The position numbers were made by a program, and so were the translations under genes. The notes under the pieces were generated by a model. It was not told the DNA's origin. It was given only the letters and a program-made list of their open reading frames with translations, and ran no database searches. 29,080 bases of DNA, taken from the NCBI GenBank assembly GCA_002373595.1, contig DFKT01000083.1:1-29080 (forward strand), written 5' to 3'. The DNA comes from Lachnospiraceae bacterium UBA3638. Lineage in GTDB: Bacteria > Bacillota > Clostridia > Lachnospirales > Lachnospiraceae. This document shows, piece by piece, positions 1-7,333 of the stretch. Positions within the stretch are counted from its first letter, which is position 1, and every line of letters starts with the position of its first letter.

Positions 1-1509
1 ATAGTCCTCGTAACAGCAGACTATGACAAGCTCATAAGGATCGACTATGACAAGCTCATCGGAGAGATCGAGATCTCGGGTGTCGCAGGATCCTATGCAT
101 ACATGGTTTCACCCGACGGAACAATGCTCTATCACACCAATGCCGAGAAGATCGGTCAGCCCGTTGAGAATGCGGCAGTTAAGGGTATCGTTGCAGACCT
201 CGCTGCAGGAAAGTCAGTTCCCGACGGATCATGCACATATGACTACAAGGGAGCCAAGAAGGTTGCCGGATATGCATTCACAAGTGCAGGAAACATCATC
301 ATCGTAACCGCTGACAAGGATGTCATGATGGCCGGCGTTAACAAGATGAAAGCTTCACTTATCATCTACGGTATCATCTGCGTCATCGTATCGATCATAC
401 TTGTTGCGGTAACGACTATCATACTGCTCAAAGCACTTGAGGAGCTGGTCCCTGTTATCAACAAGACTGCTAACTACGACTTCACCGCTGATAAGGATTC
501 CGAGATGCTCGAAAAGAGAACCGACGAAGTCGGACTTATCGCAAAGGCACTCGGCAAGACGAGAGAGAATCTGCGTGAGATGGTCGGCCTCATAGCAGGA
601 GCAGGCAACAAGGTCGATACCAACGTAACGGATCTCAAGCAGACGATCGACAAGATCGGAAAGATCTGCGAGGACAATTCCGCAACAACCGAGGAACTTG
701 CCGCAGGTATGGAAGAGACTGCAGCTACCACTACCACTATCGCAAACAAAGCAGAGGATGTTCAGGTCAATGCCGAGAGCATCGACAAGCTTGCTAAAGA
801 AGGAACTCAGCTCTCAAGCGAAGTTTCCAAGCGTGCTACTGAGCTCGCTGCTACTACCGAGAAAGCAAGCAAGAGAACGATGGATATCTATGAGGATGTT
901 AAGGTTAAGTCCGAGGATGCCATCAATGCATCACACGCTGTAAACAAGATCAATGAGCTCGCTGAAGCCATCATGGCTATATCTTCACAGACCGGTCTCC
1001 TTGCACTCAACGCTTCGATCGAGGCAGCCAGAGCAGGAGAAGCCGGAAGAGGATTTGCAGTCGTTGCTACCGAGATCGGAAACCTTGCTACTCAGACTTC
1101 TGAGACCGTTAAGAATATCGGCGGTATCGTAGGTGAGGTAAATGACGCCGTTGAGAAGATGGCAGACTGCCTGACTCAGACGACATCCTTCCTCGAGACC
1201 AACGTACTCAATGACTATCAGGAATTCGGAAAGGTCAGCGAACAGTACAGGACCGATGCTGAGACATTCGGAGATAGCATGGATACGATCAAGAGTCAGA
1301 TAGAGGCTCTCACCAATGATATCAATCAGATAGTTTCAGCTATAGGCGGTATCGATTCGAATGTTACCGATACTTCACACGGAGTCGTAGATATCGCAGA
1401 GAAGACTTCCGATATGGCTTCTGATACTTCCGACAGTGTCGGCAAAGTTGATGAATGTAAGAATGCTGTATATGACCTCAATGAGATCATCAACAGGTTC
1501 AAGCTGTAA
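1..1509 (+). CDS. Methyl-accepting chemotaxis protein, 5'-truncated by the window edge
   Basis: The reading frame is already open at base 1, so the start lies upstream and 502 codons are visible. The first ~110 residues read like the end of an extracellular dCache sensor domain ([11 protein letters not shown], then a [20 protein letters not shown] strand). A single transmembrane helix follows at about nt 346-432 ([17 protein letters not shown]), then a HAMP-like stretch and a long coiled coil. The signalling hairpin tip at about nt 990-1090 is the classic MCP sequence, including [20 protein letters not shown] and [15 protein letters not shown]. This tip contacts CheA and CheW, so the protein should be a membrane receptor that tunes flagellar rotation; the ligand cannot be read. 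It ends with TAA followed by a terminator, so it is the last or only gene of its transcript. A 24-bp near-duplication lies at nt 19-66. Confidence 0.95.
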   Translation: MVLVTADYDKLIRIDYDKLIGEIEISGVAGSYAYMVSPDGTMLYHTNAEKIGQPVENAAVKGIVADLAAGKSVPDGSCTYDYKGAKKVAGYAFTSAGNIIIVTADKDVMMAGVNKMKASLIIYGIICVIVSIILVAVTTIILLKALEELVPVINKTANYDFTADKDSEMLEKRTDEVGLIAKALGKTRENLREMVGLIAGAGNKVDTNVTDLKQTIDKIGKICEDNSATTEELAAGMEETAATTTTIANKAEDVQVNAESIDKLAKEGTQLSSEVSKRATELAATTEKASKRTMDIYEDVKVKSEDAINASHAVNKINELAEAIMAISSQTGLLALNASIEAARAGEAGRGFAVVATEIGNLATQTSETVKNIGGIVGEVNDAVEKMADCLTQTTSFLETNVLNDYQEFGKVSEQYRTDAETFGDSMDTIKSQIEALTNDINQIVSAIGGIDSNVTDTSHGVVDIAEKTSDMASDTSDSVGKVDECKNAVYDLNEIINRFKL

Positions 1510-1553
1510 TCGGGCAGACGCCGGGTAACCAAGGCCGGATCAAAGCAAATAAA

Positions 1554-1586
1554 GACCGCTCCGTACTATTGCGGAGCGGCCTTTTG
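1554..1586. terminator. Rho-independent terminator, possibly bidirectional
   Basis: An 8-bp perfect stem CCGCTCCG/CGGAGCGG (1556-1563 with 1572-1579) with an 8-nt loop is followed by CCTTTTGT. It sits 45 bases after the chemotaxis receptor stop and just before the end of the convergent gene at 1603. An A-rich flank (CAAATAAAGA) on the left would give a U-rich tail for transcripts arriving from the minus strand, so it may serve both genes. Confidence 0.85.
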
Positions 1587-1602
1587 TATTCATTCGCTTA
1601 TC

Positions 1603-2613
1603 TTATTCTTCAAACGGATCAGTATATTCATCGGTCATATGCCAGAGCCTTGATGTGTCATATTCTGCCGGAAGAGGTATCCAGTTTCCTTCGGAGGCTT
1701 CTATGTACCACGTGCCCTCCGCCATATCGTATTCCATCCAGCCGTAATCACCGAAATCTGAAGAGATGCCCTCTGCCCAGTACTGCCACTGGTAAGGTTC
1801 GACTTCGTCGTTAAACCAGAACCAGACATCCGACACCGCATCGTACCAGTCCTCGCCGTCGAGTGTGCAGGTCCGTCCGATCTCTTCCACGTAGATCGTG
1901 CGTGATTCGGCGGAAACAGCGGAAGAATCGGGATTTCCGACTGCGGTATACACAGTGCGTCCGATCAGGAAAAATGCACCGACGATAACAGCGAACCAGA
2001 ACAATACAAATAAGAGACCTAATGTGATAAAAAACCAATCCCACTTTTCTCCGGATTTCTTTACTTCCGGAAGATCTTCGTCTACGACTTTATCCTTTAT
2101 CTCGATATCAAACTGCGCACCGCATTTATCACACTGGGGAAGTTCTCCTTCCTTCATCGTATAGAGCATCTTGTTGCCGCAGTATTCACACTTGAGCATT
2201 GTTGCGGCTCCGAAAGCGAGTATGTTCGGGAAGTAATTACCGTTCTCGTCATAGTATCCCTCGCGGAAGAGCTTGCCGTCGTCCGTCGTCCATGTATCGG
2301 GATAGTAGTCGTAATCGTGGTTTTCAAGATGGTAATGAACAGTGGAACCGCTTACGCCCTTCCATCCGTACGGCTGATTGATTCTGGTTCTTTTCGGGAT
2401 ACGGGGCGCAGCGGGGGCAGTCCTCCTGCTTCCGGAATAACTGCTGCGCGAAGAACTGCTTCCGCGGTATGAGGAAGTGTGATGAGAGGAGCTGTGACTG
2501 CTGTGACTGTGGCTGCTGTGGCTCCTGCTCGAGCTGTGACTGCGGCTGCTGTGGCTCCTGCTCGAGCTGTGATGTGATGAATGGTGTGACGAACTGTGAT
2601 GACTAGGCGGCAT
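1603..2613 (-). CDS. His/Ser-rich membrane protein with a zinc ribbon, function unknown
   Basis: 336 residues, not recognised as a named family. The first ~65 residues are almost only His, Ser and Arg (MPPSHHSSSHHSSHHSSS), encoded partly by a perfect 29-bp repeat. A four-cysteine zinc ribbon follows around residues 139-160 (CEYCGNK ... CDKCGAQ). One strong transmembrane helix lies around residues 190-217 (WFFITLGLLFVLFWFAVIV), and the remaining ~115 residues are acidic and Trp/Tyr-rich and probably outside the cell. The start is the ATG at 2613, with GGGAGAG five bases upstream. It overlaps the end of the upstream minus-strand gene by 11 bp, so the two are probably translationally coupled. 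The His-rich tail suggests binding of Zn, Ni or Cu, but that is inference from composition only. Confidence 0.75.
   Translation of the reverse strand: MPPSHHSSSHHSSHHSSSRSHSSRSHSSSRSHSSHSHSSHSSSHHTSSYRGSSSSRSSYSGSRRTAPAAPRIPKRTRINQPYGWKGVSGSTVHYHLENHDYDYYPDTWTTDDGKLFREGYYDENGNYFPNILAFGAATMLKCEYCGNKMLYTMKEGELPQCDKCGAQFDIEIKDKVVDEDLPEVKKSGEKWDWFFITLGLLFVLFWFAVIVGAFFLIGRTVYTAVGNPDSSAVSAESRTIYVEEIGRTCTLDGEDWYDAVSDVWFWFNDEVEPYQWQYWAEGISSDFGDYGWMEYDMAEGTWYIEASEGNWIPLPAEYDTSRLWHMTDEYTDPFEE
2511..2572. repeat. Two perfect 29-bp direct repeats inside the His/Ser-rich coding region
   Basis: Bases 2511-2539 and 2544-2572 are identical (both begin GGCTGCTGTGGCTCCTGCTC), with a 33-bp period equal to 11 codons. 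The repeat therefore changes the length of the His/Ser tail without breaking the frame, and is a likely site of length variation between strains. Confidence 0.85.
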
Positions 2614-3073
2614 GTGTTCTCTCCCATATGTACATAACTATTACAAAAACAGTATTTGCAAAAGGAATTCCAAAAAGAGTGATCAAAAAGAGTGCTTCGG
2701 GAAACATCTGATCTCCGAGCCCGAGTATAAGCACGGCGACGATAGCAAGGGCCAGCACCGTTAAGAATAAAAATACGATCGGGAGCAGGATGTACGCTAT
2801 CGTATAGCCTGCATGAGCTTTGAAAAGTCCGCCGATGTGCTTTTTCAAAATGAATCTGTATGCGAACCATACGGCTGCACAAAATGCCGCAAGCACGATG
2901 AAGTAGATGAGATAGTTATATTTGTAATTCTCTCCGGCAAAGATGATGCTTGAATGGTGGCCGAGGTGCTTTCTTCCTGCCATCTGACCTGCCATCGCAG
3001 CGGCGGTGAGTACGCACATTGCGAGGAGAAGTAATACTTCGGATCCTATTGCTTTGAGAGCTTCTTTGTTCAT
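2603..3073 (-). CDS. Small four-helix membrane protein, function unknown
   Basis: 156 residues from the ATG at 3073, preceded by AAAGGAAGG at ideal spacing. An upstream GTG at 3100 has no comparable ribosome site and is not preferred. Hydrophobic segments fall near residues 10-30, 52-75, 88-118 and 125-148, consistent with four membrane helices. The loop after the first helix contains a small His cluster (KHLGHHSS). The carboxyl end overlaps the start of the His/Ser-rich zinc-ribbon gene, and the two form an operon driven by a promoter at 3107-3135. I recognise no family; it may be a membrane partner of the downstream protein. Confidence 0.7.
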   Translation of the reverse strand: MNKEALKAIGSEVLLLLAMCVLTAAAMAGQMAGRKHLGHHSSIIFAGENYKYNYLIYFIVLAAFCAAVWFAYRFILKKHIGGLFKAHAGYTIAYILLPIVFLFLTVLALAIVAVLILGLGDQMFPEALFLITLFGIPFANTVFVIVMYIWERTHAA

Positions 3074-3106
3074 GATACCTTCCTTTCGAAGCCTGATCAC
3101 TAAAAT

Positions 3107-3135
3107 ATTTTATCTTTTTCCTCGCAATAAATCAA
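3107..3135 (-). promoter_or_regulatory. Sigma-A-like promoter for the 3073-1603 operon
   Basis: Read on the minus strand: -35 TTGATT (3135-3130), a 17-bp spacer, and -10 TAAAAT (3112-3107). It lies about 34 bp upstream of the membrane protein start codon. It sits back to back with a plus-strand promoter for the acetyltransferase gene. Confidence 0.65.
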
Positions 3136-3151
3136 ATAAATGGGTTATAAT
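3122..3151 (+). promoter_or_regulatory. Probable promoter for the acetyltransferase/CAP lipoprotein pair
   Basis: A perfect -10 TATAAT lies at 3146-3151; the best -35 candidate, TCGCAA at 3122-3127 with an 18-bp spacer, is poor. The region overlaps the divergent minus-strand promoter at 3107-3135, so the two may compete. Confidence 0.45.
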
Positions 3152-3162
3152 GCAGTCAGTGA

Positions 3163-3178
3163 GCGTCCTTCGGGATGC
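3163..3178 (+). other. UUCG-tetraloop hairpin in the acetyltransferase leader
   Basis: GCGTCC (3163-3168) pairs with GGATGC (3173-3178, one G-U) around a TTCG tetraloop closed by C-G, an exceptionally stable loop type. It would start about five to ten bases from the predicted transcript start and would bury the in-frame ATG at 3175, which supports the later start at 3202. Confidence 0.45.
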
Positions 3179-3201
3179 GGAAAAATCGGAGTTTATGTGA
3201 C

Positions 3202-3729
3202 ATGGCTCTTATCAGGGATGTAAAGATATCGGATACGGAGAGACTTCTGGAGATATACGCATACTACGTGCTATATACTGCGGTCTCCTTTGAAACGGAA
3301 GTTCCGTCATACGATGAATTCAAAAGCAGGATAGAGACATTTACTGCGAAGTACCCTTATATCGTGATAGAGGAAGACGGCAGAGTGATGGGATATGCAT
3401 ATGCGCATGCATTTGTCGGACGCGCGGCATATGACAGATCCTGTGAGCTGACGATATATCTCGACAAAGATGCAAAGGGAAAGGGTTACGGCAGAGCGCT
3501 CTACGAAGAGCTGGAATCAAGACTTAAAAGCAAGGGTATCCTCAATCTCTATTCATGTATCGGCGACCCTGATAAAGAGGACGAATATCTGACTAAGGAC
3601 AGTGAGAGATTTCACGCTGCGCTTGGCTTTAAGAAGGTCGGAGACTTCTGCAAATGCGGTCATAAGTTCGGCAGATGGTACAATATGATCTGGATGGAGA
3701 AGATCATCGGAAAGCACGGAGCTCTGTGA
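3202..3729 (+). CDS. GNAT-family N-acetyltransferase (phosphinothricin-acetyltransferase-like)
   Basis: 175 residues starting MALIRDVKISD. The start at 3202 is chosen because GGAG lies 10 bases upstream and family members begin at this IRDV strand; an ATG at 3175 adds nine atypical residues and lies in a hairpin. The acetyl-CoA-binding motif A is visible as LTIYLDKDAKGKGYGRALYE (R/Q-x-x-G-x-G/A type), followed by a FHAALGFKKVGDF segment typical of the Pat/YwnH-like branch. Such enzymes transfer acetyl from acetyl-CoA to a small amine in the cytoplasm; phosphinothricin or methionine sulfoximine acetylation is common in this branch, but the substrate here is not proven. The CAP lipoprotein gene starts 28 bp downstream and is probably cotranscribed. 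Confidence 0.85.
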   Translation: MALIRDVKISDTERLLEIYAYYVLYTAVSFETEVPSYDEFKSRIETFTAKYPYIVIEEDGRVMGYAYAHAFVGRAAYDRSCELTIYLDKDAKGKGYGRALYEELESRLKSKGILNLYSCIGDPDKEDEYLTKDSERFHAALGFKKVGDFCKCGHKFGRWYNMIWMEKIIGKHGAL

Positions 3730-3757
3730 TCATTGGGCCGGGATAAAGGGACAGGAT

Positions 3758-4726
3758 ATGAGAAGGATCAATCTTTGGAAAACTATATCGGTACTGCTGG
3801 TCGCTGCGATGCTGACCGGATGCGCTCTTACGGGAGACAGCAATGATACCGCGAGGAGACAGCGAATTGCGCAGGTATCTGAATCAGATGATACTTCCGG
3901 CGATGCGGGATCTGAGGATGCCGATGGCAAAAAGGATAAAGGATCCGAAAAGAAGGAACCTGCCGGAGAAAAGCAGGATCTGAAGGATGGCGAGAACCCC
4001 GACAAGCCTAAGGATGACGACTCTCAGAAGACCGATACCAAGGACGATAAAGAAAAAGACGATAAGCAGAAGGCGGAGGACGACGCCGAAAAGAAGAAGG
4101 CTGAGGAAGAGAAGAAGAAGGAAGAAGAAGAGAAGAAAAAGAAAGAAGAGGCAGCCAGGAAGGAGGCCGAGGAGAAAGCCAGAAAAGAAGCCGAAGAAGC
4201 GGCCCGTCAGGCAGCAGCGGAGGAAGCGGCGCGTCAGGCAGCGGCCGAAGAAGCAGCCCGCCAGGCAGCGGAAGCTGCAGCGGCAGAAGCAGCAAGACAG
4301 GCAGCCGAAGAAGCAGCCCGTCAGGCAGCAGCTGCAGCAGCGACATCCTCATCGGATTATGCAAGCCAGGTGGTTGACCTCGTTAATCAGCAGAGAGCGG
4401 CAGCAGGTCTCGGTGCTCTAAGTACGACTGCTGAATTAAATGCCGCAGCTCAGGCCAGAGCAAATGAGATAGTCACGCTCTTTGATCACTCCAGACCGGA
4501 TGGGTCGTCGTGCTTTACCGTTTTCGGAGAGTATGGGGTAGCATATATGGCAGCGGGCGAGAATATAGCAGCCGGTCAGACGACGCCCGAGTCGGTAATG
4601 AACTCCTGGATGAATTCGTCCGGCCACAGAAGCAACATCCTCGGCGGAAACTTCGGTCACATAGGCGTCGGATATGTACAGGGCGGCTCTTACGGCCATT
4701 ACTGGGTACAGCTTTTTACCAACTAG
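3758..4726 (+). CDS. CAP/SCP-domain lipoprotein with a long charged Ala/Glu/Lys stalk
   Basis: 322 residues. Residues 1-22 form a lipoprotein signal with lipobox LTGC, so Cys22 should be lipidated and the protein anchored outside the membrane. Residues ~45-195 are a low-complexity stalk: first Asp/Lys/Glu-rich, then degenerate nine-residue units of the type EEAARQAAA, probably an extended helix. Residues ~201-322 are a CAP (SCP/PR-1) domain beginning YASQVVDLVNQQRAAAG, with the usual cavity residues visible: His244 (FDHSRPDG), Glu268 (AGENIAAG) and His290 (SSGHRSNIL). CAP proteins in Clostridia are often surface or spore-associated and of unclear biochemistry. AAAGGG lies seven bases before the start codon. 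Confidence 0.9.
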   Translation: MRRINLWKTISVLLVAAMLTGCALTGDSNDTARRQRIAQVSESDDTSGDAGSEDADGKKDKGSEKKEPAGEKQDLKDGENPDKPKDDDSQKTDTKDDKEKDDKQKAEDDAEKKKAEEEKKKEEEEKKKKEEAARKEAEEKARKEAEEAARQAAAEEAARQAAAEEAARQAAEAAAAEAARQAAEEAARQAAAAAATSSSDYASQVVDLVNQQRAAAGLGALSTTAELNAAAQARANEIVTLFDHSRPDGSSCFTVFGEYGVAYMAAGENIAAGQTTPESVMNSWMNSSGHRSNILGGNFGHIGVGYVQGGSYGHYWVQLFTN

Positions 4727-4767
4727 GGCAGATCGGGATCGTATATTGAATATCGTTTGTTATTTAT

Positions 4768-4810
4768 ATATGCGCATTTATGGGGCATAGGGCCTCGTAA
4801 ATGCGTATAT
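4768..4810 (+). terminator. 19-bp hairpin, probable terminator of the CAP lipoprotein transcript
   Basis: Bases 4768-4786 pair continuously with 4792-4810 (19 pairs, three of them G-U) around a five-base loop, with core CGCATTTA/TAAATGCG. It begins 41 bases after the lipoprotein stop. The tail (TTATTGC) is only weakly U-rich, so it could instead be an RNA-stabilising hairpin or a protein-binding palindrome next to the signalling operon promoters. Confidence 0.5.
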
Positions 4811-4813
4811 TTA

Positions 4814-4842
4814 TTGCAAAAACGCGTATTCTGTCGTATTAT
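4814..4842 (+). promoter_or_regulatory. Candidate promoter P1 of the signalling operon
   Basis: -35 TTGCAA (4814-4819), exactly 17 bp spacer, -10 TATTAT (4837-4842). It lies directly after the 19-bp hairpin and upstream of a second candidate promoter. Confidence 0.5.
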
Positions 4843-4846
4843 TATC

Positions 4847-4874
4847 TTGAGCATCTCTTGTGTCGCATTATAAT
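4847..4874 (+). promoter_or_regulatory. Candidate promoter P2 of the signalling operon
   Basis: -35 TTGAGC (4847-4852), 16 bp spacer, perfect -10 TATAAT (4869-4874). Transcription would start near 4881, leaving a ~75-nt leader. The nine-base sequence TTGTGTCGC occurs within the spacer (4858-4866) and again in the leader (4912-4920). Confidence 0.6.
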
Positions 4875-4887
4875 GAAGAAATATTTT

Positions 4888-4926
4888 TACTGCTCATGGC
4901 AGCAGTAGTTTTTGTGTCGCTTTTTT
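4888..4926 (+). promoter_or_regulatory. Terminator-like hairpin in the operon leader (possible attenuator)
   Basis: TACTGCT (4888-4894) pairs perfectly with AGCAGTA (4901-4907) across a six-base loop, followed by GTTTTTG and, after CGC, a further six T. It lies inside the leader, between promoter P2 and the AGGAGG ribosome site at 4943-4948, where a terminator would cut off the four-gene operon. No competing antiterminator helix is obvious to me. Confidence 0.45.
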
Positions 4927-4934
4927 GGGGGGGG
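4921..4934 (+). repeat. T6G8 homopolymer tract upstream of the ribosome-binding site
   Basis: Six T are followed directly by eight G, 22 bases before the first start codon of the signalling operon. Runs of eight G are rare here and prone to slippage; in an untranslated leader this could tune folding or translation rather than shift a frame. Confidence 0.8.
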
Positions 4935-4955
4935 AGTACCGCAGGAGGATAAGGT

Positions 4956-7319
4956 ATGGCGGATTGGATCATCATTGTTGACGATGACACAGCCAATCTA
5001 AAGATGGCAGGTCATATACTCAGCAAGGCAAACATGCGAGTCACGGCATTAAAGTCGGGTCCCGCACTTCTTGATTACGTAAAAGAGAACGGCGTGCCGG
5101 ATCTCATATTGCTGGATATCAAGATGCCTGAGATGGATGGATTCGAGACTCTCGACAGGCTCCGCGCATTCGAGAGGGAGAACAAGATGGAGGAGGTACC
5201 GGTCGTATTCCTCACGGCTGACGATACTTCCGATACCGAGACCATGGGCTTCGAGGTCGGTGTCTCCGACTATATCAGAAAGCCGTTCGATCCCGAGGTA
5301 CTTGTAAAGCGTATCAACAATATCCTCTCTAAGCAGGAGAAGATCCTCACTCTCAAGGAGGAAGCTTCCACCGATAAGCTTACCGGATTCTTAAATAAGG
5401 CAGCAGCCAATCTTGAACTTGACGCCGATTGCAAACTTCGAAACGGCGCAGTTCTCATGATAGATCTTGATTCATTCAAGCTTGTAAACGATATATACGG
5501 ACATGACATGGGAGACCGCGTGCTCATAAGCTTTGCGGATGTCCTCGCGAGAAATGTTCCCGAAGGCAGTAAGTGCGCAAGACTCGGAGGAGACGAGTTC
5601 TCCGCCTTTGCAATCGGCATGACCACTGAGGAAGCGGTCGCTGATTTCTCCGGGAGAGTCAACGAAGGAGTCCTTGAGGAAGCAAAGAAACTGATGGGCG
5701 AAGATATGGACATTCCTCTCGGCGCATCCATCGGAGCTGTGCTCGTTCCCGACTTCGGAAAGGACTATCATGAACTGACCAAGCTCGCCGACAAAGCACT
5801 CTACAACGTTAAGAGAAACGGCAAGCACGGCTATGCCATGTACAACATAAACATGTTTGGCGGAGAGGAAGAGGAGGATCTCGATTCCGATATCTCCGTC
5901 GTTTCCAAGATACTTGAGGAGCGTTCCGTTTCCAATATGGCGCTTCAGCTCGACAAAAATTCATTCGCTTATGTTTACAGATATATCATGAGATATATCT
6001 CCCGTAACCAGGGATCGGCATGCAAAGTCATGTTTACTCTGAACAGAGCTTCCGACATGGACGAAGCGACCTTCATGAATATCTGTGATGAATTCGGAGA
6101 GCATGTCGGAGGATCCTTAAGAAAATCCGACCTTTACATGCGCAACAGATCCAACAGGTATTTCGTTCTCCTCTCCGATATCCGCGAGGATTCCATAGAC
6201 AAGGTAATAGGCGAGATACTCAGGAAGTGGCATGAGGCTCACGGAGAAGGAGTACAGATCACCTTTGAATCAGAGTTTGTAGGAACCGGCGAGGAGAAGG
6301 GACGCACATCCGACAAAGTAAGGATCGCAGTTGTCGATGACGATACCGCTAACCTTCAGATGGCCGGTCATATCTTAAGCAAAGCAGGATTCTATGTAAC
6401 TGCGCTCAAGTCGGGACAGGCACTCATCGACTATCTCGAGAAGAATGTGCCCAATGCGATACTGCTTGATATCAACATGCCGGGCATGGACGGATTTGAA
6501 ACTATGAAAAAAGTCCGCACCATGGAGAAGGATATAGCGGACATTCCCGTTATATTCCTGACTGCGGATGAGAGCGAGGAGTCTGAGAGCAAGGGACTTG
6601 CACTCGGAGCCATGGACTTCATCAAGAAGCCCTTCGTCCCCGAAGTACTGCTCCTGAGAGTCCGCCACATCATAGAGCTCGTCACACTGCAGAGACACCT
6701 GAGCAATGAGGTAGAGAAGAAGTCAAAAGAGAATAAGAGTCTCTTCCTGCATGTCGTTCAGGCACTTGCGGAGGCGATAGACGCGAAGGATACATATACC
6801 AACGGTCACTCCGGCCGCGTTGCCAAGTATTCGAGAGAGATCGCAAAGAGATACGGATACAGCGAGAAAAAGCTCGAAGACATATACATGATAGGTCTGC
6901 TGCACGATGTTGGAAAGATCGGTGTTCCCGATGCGATCATCAATAAACCCGCCAGACTTTCTGATGATGAATTTGAAGTCATCAAGAATCACCCCGTCAT
7001 GGGCGCAAGGATACTTAAGAACATCAGAGAGATGCCTTCGCTTGCGATAGGTGCGAGATGGCATCATGAGAGATACGGCGGCGGCGGATATCCCGACAAC
7101 CTCAAAGGATTGGATATTCCCGAGGAAGCAAGGATAGTAGCGATAGCAGATGCTTACGATGCGATGAGCAGCCGCAGAAGTTATCGTGATGTTCTGCCTC
7201 AGGGAGTTGTAAGAGAAGAGATAGAGAAAGGAAAGGGAACGCAGTTTGATCCTGTCTTTGCGGACATCATGCTTGCCATGATCGACGAGGACGCAGAGTA
7301 CACTCTTAAAGAGCAGTGA
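4956..7319 (+). CDS. Bifunctional-looking c-di-GMP regulator: REC-GGDEF-(degenerate GGDEF)-REC-HD-GYP
   Basis: 787 residues, cytoplasmic. Residues 1-125 are a receiver (acidic pocket DDD at 9-11, phospho-acceptor Asp54, LTADD). Residues ~135-300 are a GGDEF diguanylate cyclase with intact GGDEF at 211-215 but no RxxD inhibitory site at the usual position before it. Residues ~310-440 look like a second, degenerate GGDEF domain (SDLYMRNRSNRYFVLL in place of the active loop). Residues ~455-580 are a second receiver (Asp505) closely resembling the first. Residues ~590-780 are an HD-GYP phosphodiesterase with His650-Asp651, HHE at 703-705 and GYP at 711-713. Making and degrading c-di-GMP would thus be under two phosphorylation switches in one chain. 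The start has AGGAGG seven bases upstream. It leads a four-gene operon. Confidence 0.9.
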   Translation: MADWIIIVDDDTANLKMAGHILSKANMRVTALKSGPALLDYVKENGVPDLILLDIKMPEMDGFETLDRLRAFERENKMEEVPVVFLTADDTSDTETMGFEVGVSDYIRKPFDPEVLVKRINNILSKQEKILTLKEEASTDKLTGFLNKAAANLELDADCKLRNGAVLMIDLDSFKLVNDIYGHDMGDRVLISFADVLARNVPEGSKCARLGGDEFSAFAIGMTTEEAVADFSGRVNEGVLEEAKKLMGEDMDIPLGASIGAVLVPDFGKDYHELTKLADKALYNVKRNGKHGYAMYNINMFGGEEEEDLDSDISVVSKILEERSVSNMALQLDKNSFAYVYRYIMRYISRNQGSACKVMFTLNRASDMDEATFMNICDEFGEHVGGSLRKSDLYMRNRSNRYFVLLSDIREDSIDKVIGEILRKWHEAHGEGVQITFESEFVGTGEEKGRTSDKVRIAVVDDDTANLQMAGHILSKAGFYVTALKSGQALIDYLEKNVPNAILLDINMPGMDGFETMKKVRTMEKDIADIPVIFLTADESEESESKGLALGAMDFIKKPFVPEVLLLRVRHIIELVTLQRHLSNEVEKKSKENKSLFLHVVQALAEAIDAKDTYTNGHSGRVAKYSREIAKRYGYSEKKLEDIYMIGLLHDVGKIGVPDAIINKPARLSDDEFEVIKNHPVMGARILKNIREMPSLAIGARWHHERYGGGGYPDNLKGLDIPEEARIVAIADAYDAMSSRRSYRDVLPQGVVREEIEKGKGTQFDPVFADIMLAMIDEDAEYTLKEQ

Positions 7320-7333
7320 TCGGAGAGGTCGAG

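Noticed and set aside
3987..4421. An Arg/Lys-rich 144-codon frame inside the CAP lipoprotein gene
   Set aside because: It is a +1 shadow of the Lys/Glu/Ala stalk; the lipoprotein frame has signal peptide, lipobox and CAP domain.
4875..4955. A c-di-GMP (GEMM) riboswitch in the leader of the GGDEF/HD-GYP operon
   Set aside because: The leader is only about 75 nt and shows neither the GEMM core motifs nor its two-helix layout; only a simple terminator-like hairpin is present.
7316..7333. GTG 7316 as start of the first hybrid kinase
   Set aside because: The ATG at 7334 has GGAGAGG five bases upstream, whereas the GTG has no such site.
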